Part shown: piece by piece, positions 63,301-64,000 of the stretch
Layout: every line of letters begins with the position of its first letter
Numbering within the stretch: position 1 is the stretch's first letter
Assembly (NCBI RefSeq): GCF_004015185.1
Contig: NZ_CP025746.1
Coordinates: 4,915,776-4,979,775, forward strand
DNA from: Clostridium manihotivorum
Lineage (GTDB): Bacteria > Bacillota > Clostridia > Clostridiales > Clostridiaceae
Reading direction: 5' to 3'
DNA: 64,000 nucleotides
The notes under the pieces: generated by a model
Told to the model about the DNA's origin: nothing
The model's input: the letters and a program-made list of their open reading frames with translations, nothing else
Database searches by the model: none
Translations under genes and position numbers: made by a program

Positions 63301-64000
63301 GAGGCCCACGCATCTTCGAAACCATGAATAGCAAATACTGCCACTAAAGCATTTTTTCCATTTCCTACTCTGTATACATTAAGACTTCTTCCTTCACCGC
63401 TTGTCCCATACTGATTTGCCTGTACACCTTGCACTGATATAGTTGGTAAAACTATAGGTTCAGCTTTAGAGATTGTATTAGATGGTACATAACCTCTTTT
63501 TAAACCATTTGGAGTACTGTATTCTATATATGCATATCCGTATTCATCTGGAGTTAGTACAGATACTCTTTCTTGATTTTCAATACTTCCAAGCGTTGCA
63601 TAGGTTGAGTATGGTCCTGTGTAAGTAGTTTGAGCTGTACTTGATATTCCTCTATATTGCTGAGATCTTATATAAAGAGCATCAGAAAGACTCCCTCTAT
63701 CTGCTATATTGTTTCTATCCGTATACCCTCTTTTTCTTCCTGATTTGGTATTATACTCAACATGATACCAATTATCGTTCCACTCTAAAGCAATAACAAA
63801 CTCACTATTATTCACAGATCCAATAGATACATATGTGCCTTGATTACCTGGGCCAGAGTATGTTGGTGTATCTACCTTAGCACTACCTAAGAACCCTCTT
63901 TTTCTTCCCATAAGAAGGTTCGCTTGCACAAAACCTCTCTTAGTTCCTGAACTACTGCTGTATTCAATATACACAAATCCGTTTTGAGTTTTATTAAATA
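60384..64000 (-). CDS. Large secreted polymorphic toxin: SH3b repeats, M14 carboxypeptidase, Ig-like repeats, WHH nuclease tip (5' end outside window)
   Basis: The frame is open to the right edge, so the N-terminus is missing; a GTG at 63974 is not a real start (residues below are numbered from it). SH3b-like repeats cover 1-170 (KRGF/KRGY turns). An M14 zinc carboxypeptidase covers about 200-415, with HGFE (His217, Glu220), NRDF, DIHGW (His338) and LVELPWP (Glu387). Three Ig-like repeats follow (about 425-525, 530-635, 640-745; motifs GVS.V.VY.DG and RPDVK). A hydrophobic pre-toxin region (about 750-860) and the linker AAEAVSKIRTVSSDFLNYV (888-906) come next. The tip (about 1100-1196) has NYTWHHHPETG and HATAKHNGG, typical of WHH HNH/ENDO VII nucleases. 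It probably binds envelopes and delivers a DNase to rivals. A SUKH immunity gene follows. Confidence 0.88.
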   Translation of the reverse strand, partial: FNKTQNGFVYIEYSSSSGTKRGFVQANLLMGRKRGFLGSAKVDTPTYSGPGNQGTYVSIGSVNNSEFVIALEWNDNWYHVEYNTKSGRKRGYTDRNNIADRGSLSDALYIRSQQYRGISSTAQTTYTGPYSTYATLGSIENQERVSVLTPDEYGYAYIEYSTPNGLKRGYVPSNTISKAEPIVLPTISVQGVQANQYGTSGEGRSLNVYRVGNGKNALVAVFAIHGFEDAWASDGLELVKIAANLISNVAGYSAANGGLDVWSVYIVPCANPDGVIDGITNNGPGRTTIKEGIDLNRDFPDGFSIFTNPRNKTGNTSLIPSEAKALANLVNGIKAQSDEMVVLDIHGWENTTIGNSEIGGYFDKEFGFAHKGGLNGQGYFSSWAQSIGAKATLVELPWPSNSQDIINRAYSQKVSNAVINILKSNIGKLPSVMNLDYPTNDLVLKGDFNVEGWALVQTGVSRVEVYLDGKLQGNASLGISRPDVKNAYPKYENADTSGFRYTINEGAVSPGNHTILARVIGRDGSSIESSRNIVKLIPRINIDSLTEGQNISSSLKVYGWSLNQSGVSQVKVYIDGNFIVNATTGLSRPDVKKSFSQYDNAENSGFLYNLDINTLKAGNHNIKIESIGNDGNVVSQSKNVTIAKAPVMINIESVSTYDNDSNNLMVRGWSLNPSGVKSVKILIDGNFKNYAVTEIESPKIKEQYPSYINADKSGFEYAIEVSELANGDHTVTAIATGNDGSYAQQTMGFNVNVSNSGSKVTALTLIGSFLGGIKDAAADNLQGMFQIITHPIKSAEAVGFLLYAANNKDSEEYKMLMEMVKNELDEIANKFTNGDGNVKARMIGRAVGELFIAVVGPKGIKQGLELLSKVSKGTKLGSLVQKGMTAAEALNITEGAAEAVSKIRTVSSDFLNYVSGKVVKLRDGLGFRPAFAGGGDSEELLTILNNSEISNMSKIESIAGAAGRYLSIDEVASDIAGVVKKVRFRGTVLDLMDDSGKVLRRVVVPEGYRSTQQLLYKAFTGEIDVTKWGYTNANKLEETINNVNRYLNRTDLNRAPSLINSKNAGKVIDFGGGIVVEYDPLGFPIFKGNQVKVDLQIVDDVVVKQKGLSNMASEEHMKVATRKFKSAMQQESNKSGQTLESYLKNKGFNDVQISDIINEESKIRNYTWHHHPETGRMQLVDETTHATAKHNGGDSIWGSGSADE

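Noticed and set aside
63974..63976. Apparent start codon (GTG) of the large toxin
   Set aside because: The frame continues open to the window edge with further SH3b-like sequence (NGFVYIEY), so this is an internal valine.
1..64000. CRISPR array, tRNA, rRNA, prophage or plasmid origin
   Set aside because: No regularly spaced repeats, no cloverleaf-like stretch recognised, and no phage structural or replication genes seen.

Overview
The window looks like a chromosomal segment of a low-GC, anaerobic, spore-former-type Firmicute, most likely Clostridium in the strict sense. The evidence is the AT-rich composition, AGGAGG-type ribosome binding sites, the clpP-clpX-lonB-lon order, an AsrABC sulfite reductase, an anaerobic tetrapyrrole route from glutamyl-tRNA, a guanine riboswitch, and many U-tailed intrinsic terminators. 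Species cannot be fixed from the sequence alone. No rRNA, tRNA or CRISPR array was seen.

Layout. 1-7624 (minus strand) is a protein quality-control block: trigger factor, ClpP, ClpX, LonB and Lon, with Lon cut by the left edge just after its catalytic serine. 7756-20677 holds a TIM-barrel isomerase-like protein, a membrane-anchored unknown, an MBL-fold hydrolase, a CPBP membrane protease next to a 62-residue cysteine-rich peptide, an M23 endopeptidase with coiled coils, an OmpR-type two-component system, two small membrane-anchored Mrr-like proteins, a diguanylate cyclase and a membrane MutS-family ATPase. 21002-33219 has an M16C protease, an alpha/beta hydrolase, a small ACT-like protein, a purine permease behind a guanine riboswitch, a GtrA-like protein and three GH13 alpha-glucosidases or amylases in a row. 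33473-43215 has thiI with its cysteine desulfurase, a TVP38-type membrane protein, an HD phosphohydrolase, an ECF S component, a P1-family peptidase, and a second two-component system whose regulator lacks a DNA-binding domain.

43348-54741 is a metabolic unit. hemA, a precorrin-2 dehydrogenase, hemC, cobA-hemD, hemB, hemL and a CbiK-type chelatase can make sirohydrochlorin and its metal forms. The adjacent asrABC operon encodes a siroheme sulfite reductase and is led by a formate/nitrite-type channel that probably exports the hydrosulfide formed.

54742-64000 is an accessory island. A very large secreted protein (SH3b-like repeats, an M14 zinc carboxypeptidase domain, three Ig-like repeats, a hydrophobic pre-toxin region) ends in a WHH-type HNH nuclease toxin tip and is followed by a SUKH-type immunity gene. 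Downstream lies a decaying array of alternative tips with their immunity genes: an AHH-type nuclease cassette with an Imm11-like gene, a frameshifted BECR-type RNase cassette with a small putative immunity gene, and fragments of at least two more. An IS110-family element with an in-frame stop sits in the array. The intact tips share a linker with the full-length gene, and a 19-base repeat marks three cassette starts. This looks like a reservoir for toxin-tip exchange.

Two intergenic repeat families occur elsewhere in the window: about 95 bp with imperfect inverted ends (family A), and about 60 bp (family B).
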